From assembly GCA_041905405.1 (NCBI GenBank), contig JAYRLC010000007.1, forward strand, positions 1-64,000: a stretch of 64,000 nucleotides of DNA, read 5' to 3'. The position numbers and the translations under genes are program-made. The notes under the pieces were generated by a model. It saw only the letters and a list, made by a program, of their open reading frames with translations, was not told the DNA's origin and did not search any database. Every line of letters begins with the position of its first letter. Position 1 is the stretch's first letter. This DNA is from RAM1 sp041905405 (GTDB lineage: Bacteria; Pseudomonadota; Gammaproteobacteria; Burkholderiales; Burkholderiaceae_C). This document shows positions 7,202 through 15,968 of the stretch, in pieces.

Positions 7202-7675
7202 TCACCATTTGTTCAGGGGCACGCCGTTCAGTCCCACCAGCGGCGATGCCGTGCGCACGTCGTACACGTCGTCGCCCTCTTGCGGGTCGCTGGCTTCGCT
7301 GGCGTAGCTGCGCTTGCGCCAGGTCGCCTGGGCGTCGGCCACCGTGTCGTTGCTGAACGGGTCGCGCGGCACCTGCCGCAGAAAGTAGATTTTTCGCCGC
7401 TTGGGGTCGCGCTGGTCTTCGGCGCCGTCCACCAGCGCGGCCAGCGTGGGCGGGTAGCCCGTGCTGCCGGCGTCCTTGCGGATGCGGCCTTCGTCGCTGG
7501 CGCGTTTGTACTGGTCGATCGCGGCGCGGATGTCGCGCAGGCTTTCGCGCAGTGCCTGTTCCTTGCCGCGCTGCACCTGCACCTGCGCCACCGGCAGCGC
7601 CACGCTGGCCAGCAGCGCCAGGATGGCCAGCGTCACCATCAGCTCGATCAGTGTGAAGCCGCGCGTCTCAGTCAC
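7202..7675 (-). CDS. Type II secretion pseudopilin (GspG/GspH-like)
   Basis: 157 residues, GTG start overlapping the end of the secretin gene by 8 bases. Leader MTETRG, then FTLIELMVTLAILALLASVALP with Glu5, the prepilin helix. The soluble part contains YPPTLAALVDGAEDQRDPKRRKIYFLRQVPRDPF, a GspG-type strand-loop segment, and ends YDVRTASPLVGLNGVPLNKW. The close resemblance in ending (YDVR, aromatic C-terminus) to the following pseudopilin suggests tandem duplication. Its role would be assembly of the periplasmic pseudopilus powered by the GspE homologue of this operon. Confidence 0.85.
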   Translation of the reverse strand: MTETRGFTLIELMVTLAILALLASVALPVAQVQVQRGKEQALRESLRDIRAAIDQYKRASDEGRIRKDAGSTGYPPTLAALVDGAEDQRDPKRRKIYFLRQVPRDPFSNDTVADAQATWRKRSYASEASDPQEGDDVYDVRTASPLVGLNGVPLNKW

Positions 7676-10058
7676 GGGCGGCGGCCTGCAGGGTATGGGC
7701 CAGCGGCGGCGTGGCCGGGCCGGCGTAGGGCGTTTCAGGCGCGGGCAGGGACAATGCCAGGGCCGGGCGCAGTTGCAGTGGCTGCGCCGGTTGCGCGGGT
7801 TCCGATACGCCGCCGCTGCTCAGCCGGATGGTGTGGGGCAGCGGCAGCGGCGCGGCCACGGGCCGTCCGGTCAGTTCGATGGGGGCGGCCGTCAGCACCT
7901 GGACGCGTGTTTCGGGGCTGGCCGCCGCGACGACGCGGAAGTTGAACGTCGCCAGCGCGCCGCTGCCGGTGGCGCCCGTGCCCCCCGCCCGGGTGGCCGT
8001 CAGCAGCACCTGGCCGTTGGGGTCCACGCGGTGGGTGAAGCTGGCTTGTGCGCCGCCCTGGCGCATGAAGTCGCCTTCTGTCACCGACACGACCTGCAGT
8101 GTGCGCGCGTCATAGGCCACGGCCAGCGGCACGCTGACCAGTGGCTGGTCGGTCTGCATGATGAGCTGCAGCGAGAAGGTGTCGCCCACCCGCAGCTGGC
8201 CCGGTCCCTGCCAGCGCAGCGCGGCCGGGGTGGAGATGGCGGGCGCTGGCGCGTTGCTGGCCGGAGCGGCGTCGCTGCCGCCGGGCCGTGCCGCGCCGGG
8301 TGGGGGTGGGGGGCTGGCAGGGGCCGTGGGCGCGGTGGTGCCCGCCGCAGCGGGTGTTCCGGACGCAGCGGGCCCAGGCCCGGCCGCCCCGCTGGAAGCC
8401 GCACGCGCGCCCAGGCTGTTCTCGGTGCCCGATTCAAATTCGGTCAGGTGGTTTTCGGGCCGCACCACGTTGCGCAGCACGCGCGGCGTGATGGACAGCA
8501 CGATTTCGGTTTTGCTGGCGTCGTCGGCCTGGCTGCCGAACAGGCGTCCCAGCACGGGCACTTCACCCGCGCCGGGCACCTTGTTGGCCGAGCGGCGGTC
8601 CTCGTCGTTGATCAGGCCGGCCAGCACCTGTGTTTCGCCGTCTTTCAGGCGCAGCACGGTCTGCGCCGTGCGCGTGCCGATCTGGTAGGCGGCCGAGCCC
8701 GACTTGGTCTGCAGCTGGCCAATGATGTTGCTCACCTCCAGCGCGATGCGGATAGCCACGTCGCCGTCCATGTAGACGGTGGGTTCCACGTCCAGTTTCA
8801 GGCCCACGTCCACGTAGCTGACCGATTCGGCCACGAAGCCGGTCGACGTGGACGTGGCCGTGATGTTGGGCACGCGCTCGCCGATCAGGATCTTGGCCTT
8901 TTCGCGGTTGCGTGCGCGGATGCGCGGGTTGGCCAGGATGTTGGCGTCGGTGTCGACCTTGCGCGCGTTGATCGTGACGGGGCCGATGGTGGCCGCGGTC
9001 GTGGCGCTGTTCAGCGCGCGCAGCTGGGCCAGCGTCAGCGCGCCGCCCCCACCGGTTCCTGCCGCGCCGCCGATGGGCTGCAGGCCCAGCTGTTCGGGCC
9101 AGCGTATGCCCAGCTCCAGCAGCCGCGTGCGCTTGACCTCCAGGATTTCCACTTCCAGCATGACTTCGGGCTCCGCCACGTCGTGCAGCGCCACCAGCTT
9201 TTCGGCCAGCCGCACCGCCTCCAGGCTGTCGCGCATGATGATGAGGTTGAGCTTGTCGTCCACCACGATGTCGCGCGTTTTCAGCATGGCCTTGATCGTG
9301 GCGGCAACGGTCTTGGCCTCGGCGTTGGACAGGTAGAAGCTGCGCATGGTCAGCGGCTGGTAGTCGCGCTGCTTGGCCTGCGTGTTGGGGTAGATCAGCA
9401 CCGTGTTGGCGTCCAGCACACGCTGCTCCAGCTGGTTGGTTAGCAGCGTCAGGTTCACGGCCGCTTCCACCGTGGAGTTCTTCAGGAAGATGGACGTTTT
9501 CTGGTCGGTGCGCACGTCCTTGTCGAACAGGAAGTTCAGGCCCGACCAGCGCGAGATCACCTCGAACACCGTGCGCAGCGGCGTTTCCTTGAATTCGATG
9601 GTGATGGGCTTGCGGTATGCCGCCGACAAGGTGGGCACGGCCGTGGCCGGCGCAGGGTCTTTGGCAGCCGCGCGCTCGCGCTTTTCGCGGTCGATGGCGC
9701 GCAGGCCCGCCTGGGCACGGTCGTTGCCTGGGTGCAGCGCCAGCAGCTCCTGGTACAGCGCGGTGGCTTCAGCGGCCTTGCCGTCGCGCGCCATGGCTTC
9801 GGCCTGCGTCAGCAGGCCGGCCAGGTACTGTTCACGTGCCTGGGCCGCGGCCAGGCGGTAGGGTACGGCTTCGGGGTCGAGACGGCGCGCGTGTTCCAGC
9901 CGTTCCCAGCCTTCGCGCGTTTTTCCTTCGGCCATGAGCTGGCGGCCTTCCTTGAAGGCGTTCTGCGCCGCGCAGCCGGACAGCACGATCGCAATGGCCA
10001 CGCAGACGGCGGTGCGCCAGGTGGCCGTGCACCAGACGGCGGGTTGGGGGCGGTTCAC
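7668..10058 (-). CDS. GspD/MshL-type secretin lipoprotein with C-terminal cohesin-like domain
   Basis: 796 residues. The GTG at 10058 is chosen because it follows TTGGAG at normal spacing and gives a lipoprotein signal peptide with lipobox VLSGC (Cys29). Order: TPR-like region (about 30-130), short secretin N-domains (about 150-330, with FKETPLRTVFEVISRWSG), the secretin beta-barrel (about 350-560, with VPVLGRLFGSQ), a Pro/Ala/Gly-rich linker, and a ~135-residue cohesin-like domain (LRVGDTFSLQLIMQ, FNFRVVAA). The secretin forms the outer-membrane gate. Canonical GspD is not a lipoprotein and lacks the TPR and cohesin parts; this architecture is closer to MSHA/type IV pilus secretins. GTGA overlap couples it to the preceding gene. 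Confidence 0.9.
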   Translation of the reverse strand: MNRPQPAVWCTATWRTAVCVAIAIVLSGCAAQNAFKEGRQLMAEGKTREGWERLEHARRLDPEAVPYRLAAAQAREQYLAGLLTQAEAMARDGKAAEATALYQELLALHPGNDRAQAGLRAIDREKRERAAAKDPAPATAVPTLSAAYRKPITIEFKETPLRTVFEVISRWSGLNFLFDKDVRTDQKTSIFLKNSTVEAAVNLTLLTNQLEQRVLDANTVLIYPNTQAKQRDYQPLTMRSFYLSNAEAKTVAATIKAMLKTRDIVVDDKLNLIIMRDSLEAVRLAEKLVALHDVAEPEVMLEVEILEVKRTRLLELGIRWPEQLGLQPIGGAAGTGGGGALTLAQLRALNSATTAATIGPVTINARKVDTDANILANPRIRARNREKAKILIGERVPNITATSTSTGFVAESVSYVDVGLKLDVEPTVYMDGDVAIRIALEVSNIIGQLQTKSGSAAYQIGTRTAQTVLRLKDGETQVLAGLINDEDRRSANKVPGAGEVPVLGRLFGSQADDASKTEIVLSITPRVLRNVVRPENHLTEFESGTENSLGARAASSGAAGPGPAASGTPAAAGTTAPTAPASPPPPPGAARPGGSDAAPASNAPAPAISTPAALRWQGPGQLRVGDTFSLQLIMQTDQPLVSVPLAVAYDARTLQVVSVTEGDFMRQGGAQASFTHRVDPNGQVLLTATRAGGTGATGSGALATFNFRVVAAASPETRVQVLTAAPIELTGRPVAAPLPLPHTIRLSSGGVSEPAQPAQPLQLRPALALSLPAPETPYAGPATPPLAHTLQAAARD

Positions 10059-11011
10059 CGGTGGTCTCCAATGGATAGGTTCTGGGTCTGCGCGAGCGGC
10101 AGGTAGGTCAAGGTCATGACGGGCGGGGCAATGGTGTCCACGCGGTACGCGGCCTCCAGCGTGGCGCCAGTGCGCACGGCAAAGGTCTGCTCGCCGCGGG
10201 CAAGGTAGACCTCCCACTCGCCGTTCTCGAGCTTTTTGCCGACGTAGGTGTAGGGCAGTGGCGGCGCGACGGGCGCGGCCATGACCGGAGCCGGGGCCGG
10301 CGCGGGCGGCCGCGCCCAGCTGTGGGCCGCGAAAAGATCGCGCGGCGGCACGTTGCCGGTCGCCGGACCGGATGGCGGACCGGACAACGGACCGGATGGC
10401 GAGGGCGCGCGCTGCGATGGCACCCACAGCGACCATTTGAGCCGCGCCTCGACCTGGGCCTGTTCGACGCCGTCGCGTTGCACCATGATCTGATCCAGCG
10501 CCATGTAGGGCGCGCCATTGAGCACGGCTTCGGCATAGCTGCGGATGTGCGCGTAGCTGGCGCGCAGAGGCTGGGTGACCTGCACGTGCGTCACGCGCGC
10601 CTGCGCCGTAGGCGCCAGCGTGGTGGTGCCGGCGGCCGAGGTCTGGTACAGGTAGTCACCCTGGGGCAGTGCGATCTGCTGTGCCTCTGCCAGCCTGACC
10701 ATGCGCGCCACCTGTTCGGTTGCACCGGGCGCGGCCTGCACGGCGGCCCGCGCGGCGTGGATGCGCAGCAATCCATCGGGCACGGCGGGCGGCGGCGGCG
10801 CCGCGCCGTTACCGCTGTGCGCTGCGGCCAGGTCCCGTTGCGCCTGGCGCAGCTGGTCATGTGCGTCGCGCACGGCGGTGACGTGCAGTGCCAGCGCGGC
10901 CGTGAGAAGGCCGCTTGCCAGGGGCCAGGCCCAGCCGTGGCGCCAGATGGCCACGGCCAGCCGCACCCGCAGTTGCCGCCACAGGGGGGCGCGGTCAGCG
11001 AGCTGGCTCAT
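10055..11011 (-). CDS. PilO-like protein fused to a PilP-like C-terminal domain
   Basis: 318 residues. A single transmembrane helix (about 27-47, WAWPLASGLLTAALALHVTA) precedes a coiled-coil-prone segment (DAHDQLRQAQRDLAAA) and a ferredoxin-like fold region typical of PilO/GspM proteins. After a Ser/Pro/Gly-rich linker containing repeated GPxSGP units, the last ~80 residues (PYTYVGKKLENGEWEVYLARGE, TFAVRTGATLEAAYRV) resemble the beta-domain of PilP/GspC that contacts the secretin. One chain may therefore link the inner-membrane platform to the outer-membrane gate. The start ATG overlaps the PilN-like stop (ATGA). Homology call is by pattern and gene order, so moderate. Confidence 0.7.
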   Translation of the reverse strand: MSQLADRAPLWRQLRVRLAVAIWRHGWAWPLASGLLTAALALHVTAVRDAHDQLRQAQRDLAAAHSGNGAAPPPPAVPDGLLRIHAARAAVQAAPGATEQVARMVRLAEAQQIALPQGDYLYQTSAAGTTTLAPTAQARVTHVQVTQPLRASYAHIRSYAEAVLNGAPYMALDQIMVQRDGVEQAQVEARLKWSLWVPSQRAPSPSGPLSGPPSGPATGNVPPRDLFAAHSWARPPAPAPAPVMAAPVAPPLPYTYVGKKLENGEWEVYLARGEQTFAVRTGATLEAAYRVDTIAPPVMTLTYLPLAQTQNLSIGDHR

Positions 11012-11607
11012 GGGCGTGCCCCCGGTTTCAGGCGAACTTCCAGTGTCAGACGCACGGGCTGCTGCGGGCTGCGGTCCTGCGTTTCGTGTTTGACCAGCAG
11101 CACGTCGGTGAACGGCGGCGTGGCGCGCAGCGCGGCGGCGTAGTCCAGCAGCGTGGCCAGTGTGCGGGCTTCTGCCTGGATGCGGATGCCGCCGCTGGCG
11201 GGTTGGGGTTCGATGCCGATCAGCGCCACCTGGCGCGGGGTGGCCCGTTCCAGCGCGTCGAACAGGCTGGCCCATGGCGTGTCCAGCCGCTGGACGATCT
11301 GGCTCCATTCGTGCAGTTCGGCAGCCGTCAGTGCCTGCGGCTCGGTGGCTGCGGAGGCAGCGCCGGCGGCAGGCCTGGCGCGCCGCGCCGCGCGTGCGGC
11401 GCGGGCTTGTTCGTCGGCGGCGTCCTGCAGCGTGGCGGCCTGGCGTTGCAGGTCCCATGCCTGCCACACCGCATGGCCAAACGCGGCCGTGGCCGTTGCC
11501 AGCAGCGCCGCGGCCAGCGCGCCCTGCCACGGCGCGGTGGCATGCCCCAGCAGGCGGTGGCGCCATGACGGCGCGCCGGGGTGAAGCGGCAGGCGGACAG
11601 GCTTCAT
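11008..11607 (-). CDS. PilN-like inner-membrane assembly protein
   Basis: 199 residues with a short cytoplasmic N-terminus, one hydrophobic helix (about 29-46, GALAAALLATATAAFGHAVW), a coiled-coil-like DLQRQAATLQDAADEQARAARAARR segment, and an alpha-beta domain (IGIEPQPASGGIRIQAEA, VLLVKHETQ). This is the PilN/GspL-C-terminal layout: membrane anchor plus periplasmic ferredoxin-like fold. It starts in an ATGA overlap with the PilM-like gene and ends in another with the PilO/P gene, so the M-N-O order of type IV pilus operons is preserved. Confidence 0.72.
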   Translation of the reverse strand: MKPVRLPLHPGAPSWRHRLLGHATAPWQGALAAALLATATAAFGHAVWQAWDLQRQAATLQDAADEQARAARAARRARPAAGAASAATEPQALTAAELHEWSQIVQRLDTPWASLFDALERATPRQVALIGIEPQPASGGIRIQAEARTLATLLDYAAALRATPPFTDVLLVKHETQDRSPQQPVRLTLEVRLKPGARP

Positions 11608-12392
11608 GCCACGGTCCCCTGTCTTGCGTCCTGGCGCGAATGCAGCAGTGCATGCAGTTGCAAGGCGGTGGCGGCCTCGCTCGTGGGTGCATCCAGATGA
11701 ATCCAGTGCAGCGCGCCGGGCGGTGCGGCGCCGGTGGCCAGGCTTTCGGTCTGCGCCGATTGCTGGGCCCGCCGCAGCACGGCGTCGGCCTGTTCGTGCG
11801 CGGCCACGGGCAGTGTCAGCAGGTGGCTGACGTGGCCGCGCTCACAGCGCCACAGCAGCAGGCGGCTCGCGCCGCGCAGCGCGCACCAGCCGTCGGCGGG
11901 CAGGTTGGCAGGCGGCTGCCCGGCCAGCAGGCCCCAGGTGGTGGTCCAGCGCACCTGCAGTCCTGCCGCGGACGCCATGCGGTGCAGCGCAGCGCATGGC
12001 GCGGCGGGCACGGCGGCACAGACAAAGGGCCGCGTGGCCTGCCAGTCGGCCGTGACCCACCAGTCACTGTCCGTGCCGTGCGTGCCGCCGCCCAGCCCGA
12101 ACAGGTGGGCGCGGCGCGCCTGGGCCACGCGCATGAGTTCGTCCAGCGATGCGACGGAGGCGGGTGGCGTCTGTACCCAGTGGCAGGCCAGGTCGCTGCC
12201 CACGGCGATGTCCACGCGGCGCAGCGGTTTGCGTGGGGGCTGGTGTGCGCGCAGGCCGTCCAGTGCCTGCGCAAAAGCAGTCTCCAGCGCCGCATCGCCG
12301 CCATGGTGCGCCGTGCCGCCGGACCAGGCCAGCAGGTGCGCGTCCACCGCCAGCAGCGCGGTTGTGTCGGGCTCAGGCCGCCACCGTGACAC
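11604..12392 (-). CDS. PilM-like cytoplasmic assembly protein (divergent)
   Basis: 262 residues from a GTG inside the end of the gspE gene (20-base overlap). No membrane helix or signal peptide. ALLAVDAHLLAWSGG near the N-terminus and VDIAVGSDLACHWVQTPP could be the first phosphate-binding and strand elements of an actin-like ATPase fold as in PilM, but the classical motifs are weak. The assignment rests mainly on position between the ATPase gene and a PilN-like gene. In the canonical T2SS this role belongs to the cytoplasmic part of GspL; here it appears as a separate protein. Confidence 0.55.
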   Translation of the reverse strand: MSRWRPEPDTTALLAVDAHLLAWSGGTAHHGGDAALETAFAQALDGLRAHQPPRKPLRRVDIAVGSDLACHWVQTPPASVASLDELMRVAQARRAHLFGLGGGTHGTDSDWWVTADWQATRPFVCAAVPAAPCAALHRMASAAGLQVRWTTTWGLLAGQPPANLPADGWCALRGASRLLLWRCERGHVSHLLTLPVAAHEQADAVLRRAQQSAQTESLATGAAPPGALHWIHLDAPTSEAATALQLHALLHSRQDARQGTVA

Positions 12393-14058
12393 GGCGTACC
12401 TCCTCCAGCGTGGTCTGGCCGCGTTGCACCAGCGCGAGCGCGGCGTCGGTCAGGCTGCGTGTCCCTTTGGCCTGGGCCGCGCGCTTGATTTCGCGCACGG
12501 GGTCTTTGGCCACGATCAGTTCCCGCAGCTCGTCGTCCAGCCGCAAAATTTCTGCGATGGCGCGCCGTCCGCGGTAGCCGGTGCCGCGGCAGTCGCCGCA
12601 GCCGGTGCCGCGGCGAAAGTCAAAGGCGTGCGCGGCTTGCGCAGTCAGGCCGAAGCGCGCGAGCTCCGAAGGCGCGGGCTGGTACGGCTGCGCGCAGTGC
12701 GGGCAGTTCAGCCGCAGCAGGCGCTGCGCCCAGATGCCGTTGAGCGCCGACACCAGCGCATACGGGTCCAGCCCCATGTGCGTGAAGCGGCCGAACACGT
12801 CGAACACATTGTTGGCGTGCACCGTGGTCAGCACCAGGTGGCCGGTCAGCGCGGACTGCACGGCGATTTCGGCCGTTTCGCGGTCGCGGATTTCGCCCAC
12901 CATGATCTTGTCGGGGTCGTGCCGCAGGATGGAGCGCAGCCCGCGGGCAAAGGTCAGCCCCTTTTTTTCGTTGACCGGGATCTGCAGCACGCCGGGCAGC
13001 TGGTATTCGACCGGGTCCTCGATGGTGATGACCTTGTCGCGGCCGGTGTGCGCCTCGGACAGCGCGGCGTACAGCGTGGTGGTCTTGCCGGAGCCGGTGG
13101 GGCCGGTCACCAGCATCATTCCGTAGGCGGCGTCCATCAGGTCGCGCAGCGTGGCAATGCAGCCGTCGTCAAAGCCCAGGCTGTCCAGGCTCAGGCGTCC
13201 GTGCGCCTGGACCATCGCCTGCTTGTCCAGGATGCGGATGACGGCGTCCTCGCCGTGGATGCCGGGGATGATGGACACGCGCAGGTCGATGTCGCGCGCC
13301 TGCGCCCGCACGCGGAAGCTGCCGTCCTGCGGCACGCGGCGCTCGGCAATGTCAAGCTCTGCCAGCACCTTCAGCCGCGAGATGGCCTGCTCGGCCAGTG
13401 CGCTGCCCGCGGCGTCGGTCACGGCGTCCAGCACGCCGTCGATGCGGTATTTGACCGACAGGCCGGCCGGCGTGCTTTCAAAGTGCACGTCGCTCGCGCC
13501 CGCGCGCAGCGCGTCGTACAGCGTGGAGTTGACCAGCCGCACGGCGGGGCTCGCGGCGTCGGACATGCGCGCGAGCGACAGTTCCTCGACCTCGTCGCGC
13601 GCGGCGCTGGCCGCTGCGGGCGCCTGGCGCAGTGCGTCCACCGCGCTCAGGCGCGCTTCCTGCTGGTTCAGGTAGGCGTGGATGTCGTCACTCGTGGCCA
13701 GAACGTGGCGCACGGGGCCTGCTGCCCAGGCTGCCAGTTGCGACCACAGGTCGCGGTCCAGCGGGTCGGACAGCACGGCCACACAGGCCGGGTCGGCGGC
13801 ATCGGCGGGTGGGTGCAGCAGGGCGGCCCGCAGCTTCTGCGCCTGCGCAAGCGGCAGGTTGCCGAAGGCTGGTGCGCAGGCGGCCATGTCGGAGGTTTCC
13901 CAGCAGTCCATGCCGAGCGCCGACGCCAGCGCACGCGTGGCGTCACGGTCGGTGCATTGCCACAGTCGCGCAAGCGCCGCTGGCGTGGCCTGGCCCGCGG
14001 CACGGGCGGCGCGCAGGGCGGCCCAGTCGATCCCGGCGGTGGGCAGGGGGGCGGTCAT
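12373..14058 (-). CDS. gspE: GspE/PilB-family secretion ATPase
   Basis: 561 residues. The N-terminal half is a loosely conserved GspE_N-like region. The ATPase core has DVHFESTPAGLSVKYRIDG, Walker A GPTGSGKTTT (about 316-325), the Asp box ITIEDPVEY, Walker B IMVGEIRDRETA and the His box LTTVHANN. The tetracysteine zinc site CPHC...GCGDCRGTGYRGR follows. These are the hallmarks of an assembly ATPase driving pseudopilus or pilus extension. It starts in an ATGA overlap with the gspF stop. No retraction ATPase (PilT-like) gene is visible in the cluster, which favours a secretion role or a non-retracting fibre. Confidence 0.93.
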   Translation of the reverse strand: MTAPLPTAGIDWAALRAARAAGQATPAALARLWQCTDRDATRALASALGMDCWETSDMAACAPAFGNLPLAQAQKLRAALLHPPADAADPACVAVLSDPLDRDLWSQLAAWAAGPVRHVLATSDDIHAYLNQQEARLSAVDALRQAPAAASAARDEVEELSLARMSDAASPAVRLVNSTLYDALRAGASDVHFESTPAGLSVKYRIDGVLDAVTDAAGSALAEQAISRLKVLAELDIAERRVPQDGSFRVRAQARDIDLRVSIIPGIHGEDAVIRILDKQAMVQAHGRLSLDSLGFDDGCIATLRDLMDAAYGMMLVTGPTGSGKTTTLYAALSEAHTGRDKVITIEDPVEYQLPGVLQIPVNEKKGLTFARGLRSILRHDPDKIMVGEIRDRETAEIAVQSALTGHLVLTTVHANNVFDVFGRFTHMGLDPYALVSALNGIWAQRLLRLNCPHCAQPYQPAPSELARFGLTAQAAHAFDFRRGTGCGDCRGTGYRGRRAIAEILRLDDELRELIVAKDPVREIKRAAQAKGTRSLTDAALALVQRGQTTLEEVRRVTVAA

Positions 14059-15245
14059 TGCAGGCTCCCCGCAAGGTCGAAGATCGGCATGTACAGCAGG
14101 ATCACGATCAGCCCGATCACCAGCCCGATGGCTGCCATGAGCGCGGGCTCGAAGGTGCGCACGAAGCGTTCGATCCAGCGGGTCGTCTCGCCTTCGTAAA
14201 AGGCGGCGGTGCGCGTGAGCATCTGGCCGAGCTGGCCCGACTGCTCACCCACGCGCAGCAGGCGCAGTGCGATCGGTGTGCTCAGGCCATGCCGCTCCAG
14301 CGCATCGGACAGGCTGCCGCCGGATTCGACATCGTGGCCCACCCGTGCCAGCGCCGCGGCCTGTTCCGCGCCCACGACGGCCGTGCACAGGCCCAGGGCC
14401 CGCAGAACGGGAATGCCGCCTTCGAGCAGCATGCCCAGCGTCAGGTACAGCCGCGACAGCGACAGCACGTCCAGGTGCGCGCCTGCGCCGGGCAGGGCGC
14501 GCAAAATCCGCAGCCAGCCACCGGCGGCCACCTGCCGCTTTGCCCACCACGCCAGCGCCGCAGCCAGCGCCGCGCACGCTCCAGCCAGCGCCGCGGCATG
14601 CCGGCCCGCGAATTGACCCCACTGCATGAGCATTTGCGACGCCCAGGGCAGGTCGCGCCCTGCGCTCTGGTACACCGCTGCGAAGCGCGGCACCACATAG
14701 CCCAGCAGGAACAGCGTGACCAGACCGCCGGCCACCAGCAGGATCGCCGGATAGATGGCCGCGCTCACCACGCGGTGGCGCACTGACGCCAGCCGTGTTT
14801 CGTAGTCGATATAGCGCGACAGCGCCGCGGGCAGGTCGCTGGTGCCTTCGGCCGCCTGCACGATGCCCACGAACAGCGGCGCAAAGACACCGCCTTGCGC
14901 CTGCAGCGCGGCTGACAGGCGCAAGCCCTCGCGCAGCCGCTGTGCCAGGCGGGCCAGGATGGCGCGGCGTTCGGGCAACGTTTCCTTTTCGATGAGCGCG
15001 TCCAGCGCCTCGATCACGCTCAGGCCGGCGACAATGAGTGCGTGCAGTTCCTGCGCGAACAGCAACAGCGAGAAATGCCGCGCGGCGCGCCCGGAACGCC
15101 CCGCCAGGCCGCGCCGCGCGGTGACGTTCAGCGGCGTGAGCTGCTGCGCCGTGGCCTGGCGGCGCGCGTCGGCTTCGTCCAGTGCGTCCAGCACCAGCGA
15201 CTGCACCTGCTGGCGGGCATCGAGCGCGCGAATGACGTATTCCAT
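14055..15245 (-). CDS. gspF: GspF/PilC-family inner-membrane platform protein
   Basis: 396 residues, close to the family's usual ~400. Two T2SSF domains are visible, each preceding hydrophobic helices: FAQELHALIVAGLSVIEALD (about 65-84) and LSRLYLTLGMLLEGGIPVLRAL (about 265-286). Membrane segments include AIYPAILLVAGGLVTLFLLGYVVP and the C-terminal FEPALMAAIGLVIGLIVILLYMPI. GspF is the inner-membrane core that the ATPase rotates during pseudopilus assembly. It lies 36 bases after gspG and overlaps gspE by ATGA. Confidence 0.93.
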   Translation of the reverse strand: MEYVIRALDARQQVQSLVLDALDEADARRQATAQQLTPLNVTARRGLAGRSGRAARHFSLLLFAQELHALIVAGLSVIEALDALIEKETLPERRAILARLAQRLREGLRLSAALQAQGGVFAPLFVGIVQAAEGTSDLPAALSRYIDYETRLASVRHRVVSAAIYPAILLVAGGLVTLFLLGYVVPRFAAVYQSAGRDLPWASQMLMQWGQFAGRHAAALAGACAALAAALAWWAKRQVAAGGWLRILRALPGAGAHLDVLSLSRLYLTLGMLLEGGIPVLRALGLCTAVVGAEQAAALARVGHDVESGGSLSDALERHGLSTPIALRLLRVGEQSGQLGQMLTRTAAFYEGETTRWIERFVRTFEPALMAAIGLVIGLIVILLYMPIFDLAGSLQ

Positions 15246-15281
15246 GGCTGGGACGGCGCAGTGGGCGATGGGCAGTCGCTG

Positions 15282-15728
15282 TCAGTCGCCGCTGATGTCG
15301 GCGGCTTCGCCCGTGCCGCCGGGCGCGCCGTCCTTGCCCAGCGACAACAGGTCGTAGTCGGCGCCCGCGCTGCCGGGGTGCCGGTACACATAGGGCTTGC
15401 CCCAGGGATCCTGCGGCACGGCCTTGCTCAGGTAGGGGCCGTTCCACTTGGCGCTGTTGGCCGGGCGCTTGACCAGCGCAGCCAGGCCTTCTTCGGTGGA
15501 GGGGAAAGCGCCGGTGTCCAGCCGATAGCTGGCCAGCGCACGATGAAAGCTTTCGACCTGGGCGCGTGCCAGCGCCTGCTCCGACTTGCCGACCTGGCTG
15601 AAGTACTTGGGCCCGACATAGGCCGCCAGCAGGCCAATGATGGCCACCACGACCAGCAGTTCCAGCAGCGTGAAACCGCCGTTCTCGCGTGTTGTTTTGT
15701 ACAACTTACCTATTGTTTCAGTCTGCAA
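15282..15728 (-). CDS. gspG: Major pseudopilin GspG, first gene of the secretion operon
   Basis: 148 residues when begun at the TTG at 15728. That start is preferred because AGGGGG lies 5-6 bases before it and gives a 15-residue leader ending NGG, cleaved before FTLLELLVVVAIIGLLAAYVGP; the ATG at 15779 would give an unusually long leader containing two cysteines and has no good ribosome site. The mature protein has Glu5 and the GspG signature YRLDTGAFPSTEEGLAALVKRP, NGPYLSKAVPQDPWGKPYVYRHPG and DYDLLSLGKDG, including the calcium-binding loop region. It forms the pseudopilus shaft. Promoter expected in the AT-rich stretch just above 15780. Confidence 0.88.
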   Translation of the reverse strand: MQTETIGKLYKTTRENGGFTLLELLVVVAIIGLLAAYVGPKYFSQVGKSEQALARAQVESFHRALASYRLDTGAFPSTEEGLAALVKRPANSAKWNGPYLSKAVPQDPWGKPYVYRHPGSAGADYDLLSLGKDGAPGGTGEAADISGD

Positions 15729-15779
15729 GGCAACCCCCTGACATCGTCCGCAGAAAAGGCCCAGAGGATAGCCGCTCAT

Positions 15780-15968
15780 TGGAGAACCTAGAGGTTATTT
15801 TTTTGTGAATAGTGCACAAAAAATAGGTCAAAAGTTCTGATACATTGCGCCGCTTGTAAGTGGTTGTAAGCAAAACAGATAGCAGCCATAAGTAGTTACT
15901 GAAGAAAAACTTCAGACAAAAGCGTCACAGGTGGGGAGGAGTCTGGTTCCGCCACAACAGGAAAACCT
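15780..15968. promoter_or_regulatory. AT-rich intergenic region upstream of the secretion operon
   Basis: A low-GC stretch between the secretion operon (leftward) and the degenerate frame at 15969 (rightward). It holds T- and A-tracts around 15797 and 15820, GTGCAC at about 15812, a near-direct repeat (CTTGTAAG / GTTGTAAG, about 15853-15870) and a small hairpin, CTGAAG at 15899-15904 with CTTCAG at 15910-15915. It probably contains the operon promoter, but I cannot mark a confident -35/-10 pair. The hairpin lacks a T-tract and is not a clear terminator. Confidence 0.45.

Noticed and set aside
7461..9443. A 660-codon plus-strand frame
   Set aside because: It is the antisense shadow of the secretin gene: Gly/Arg/His-rich, no domain, and no ribosome site. 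Long shadows are expected at this GC content.
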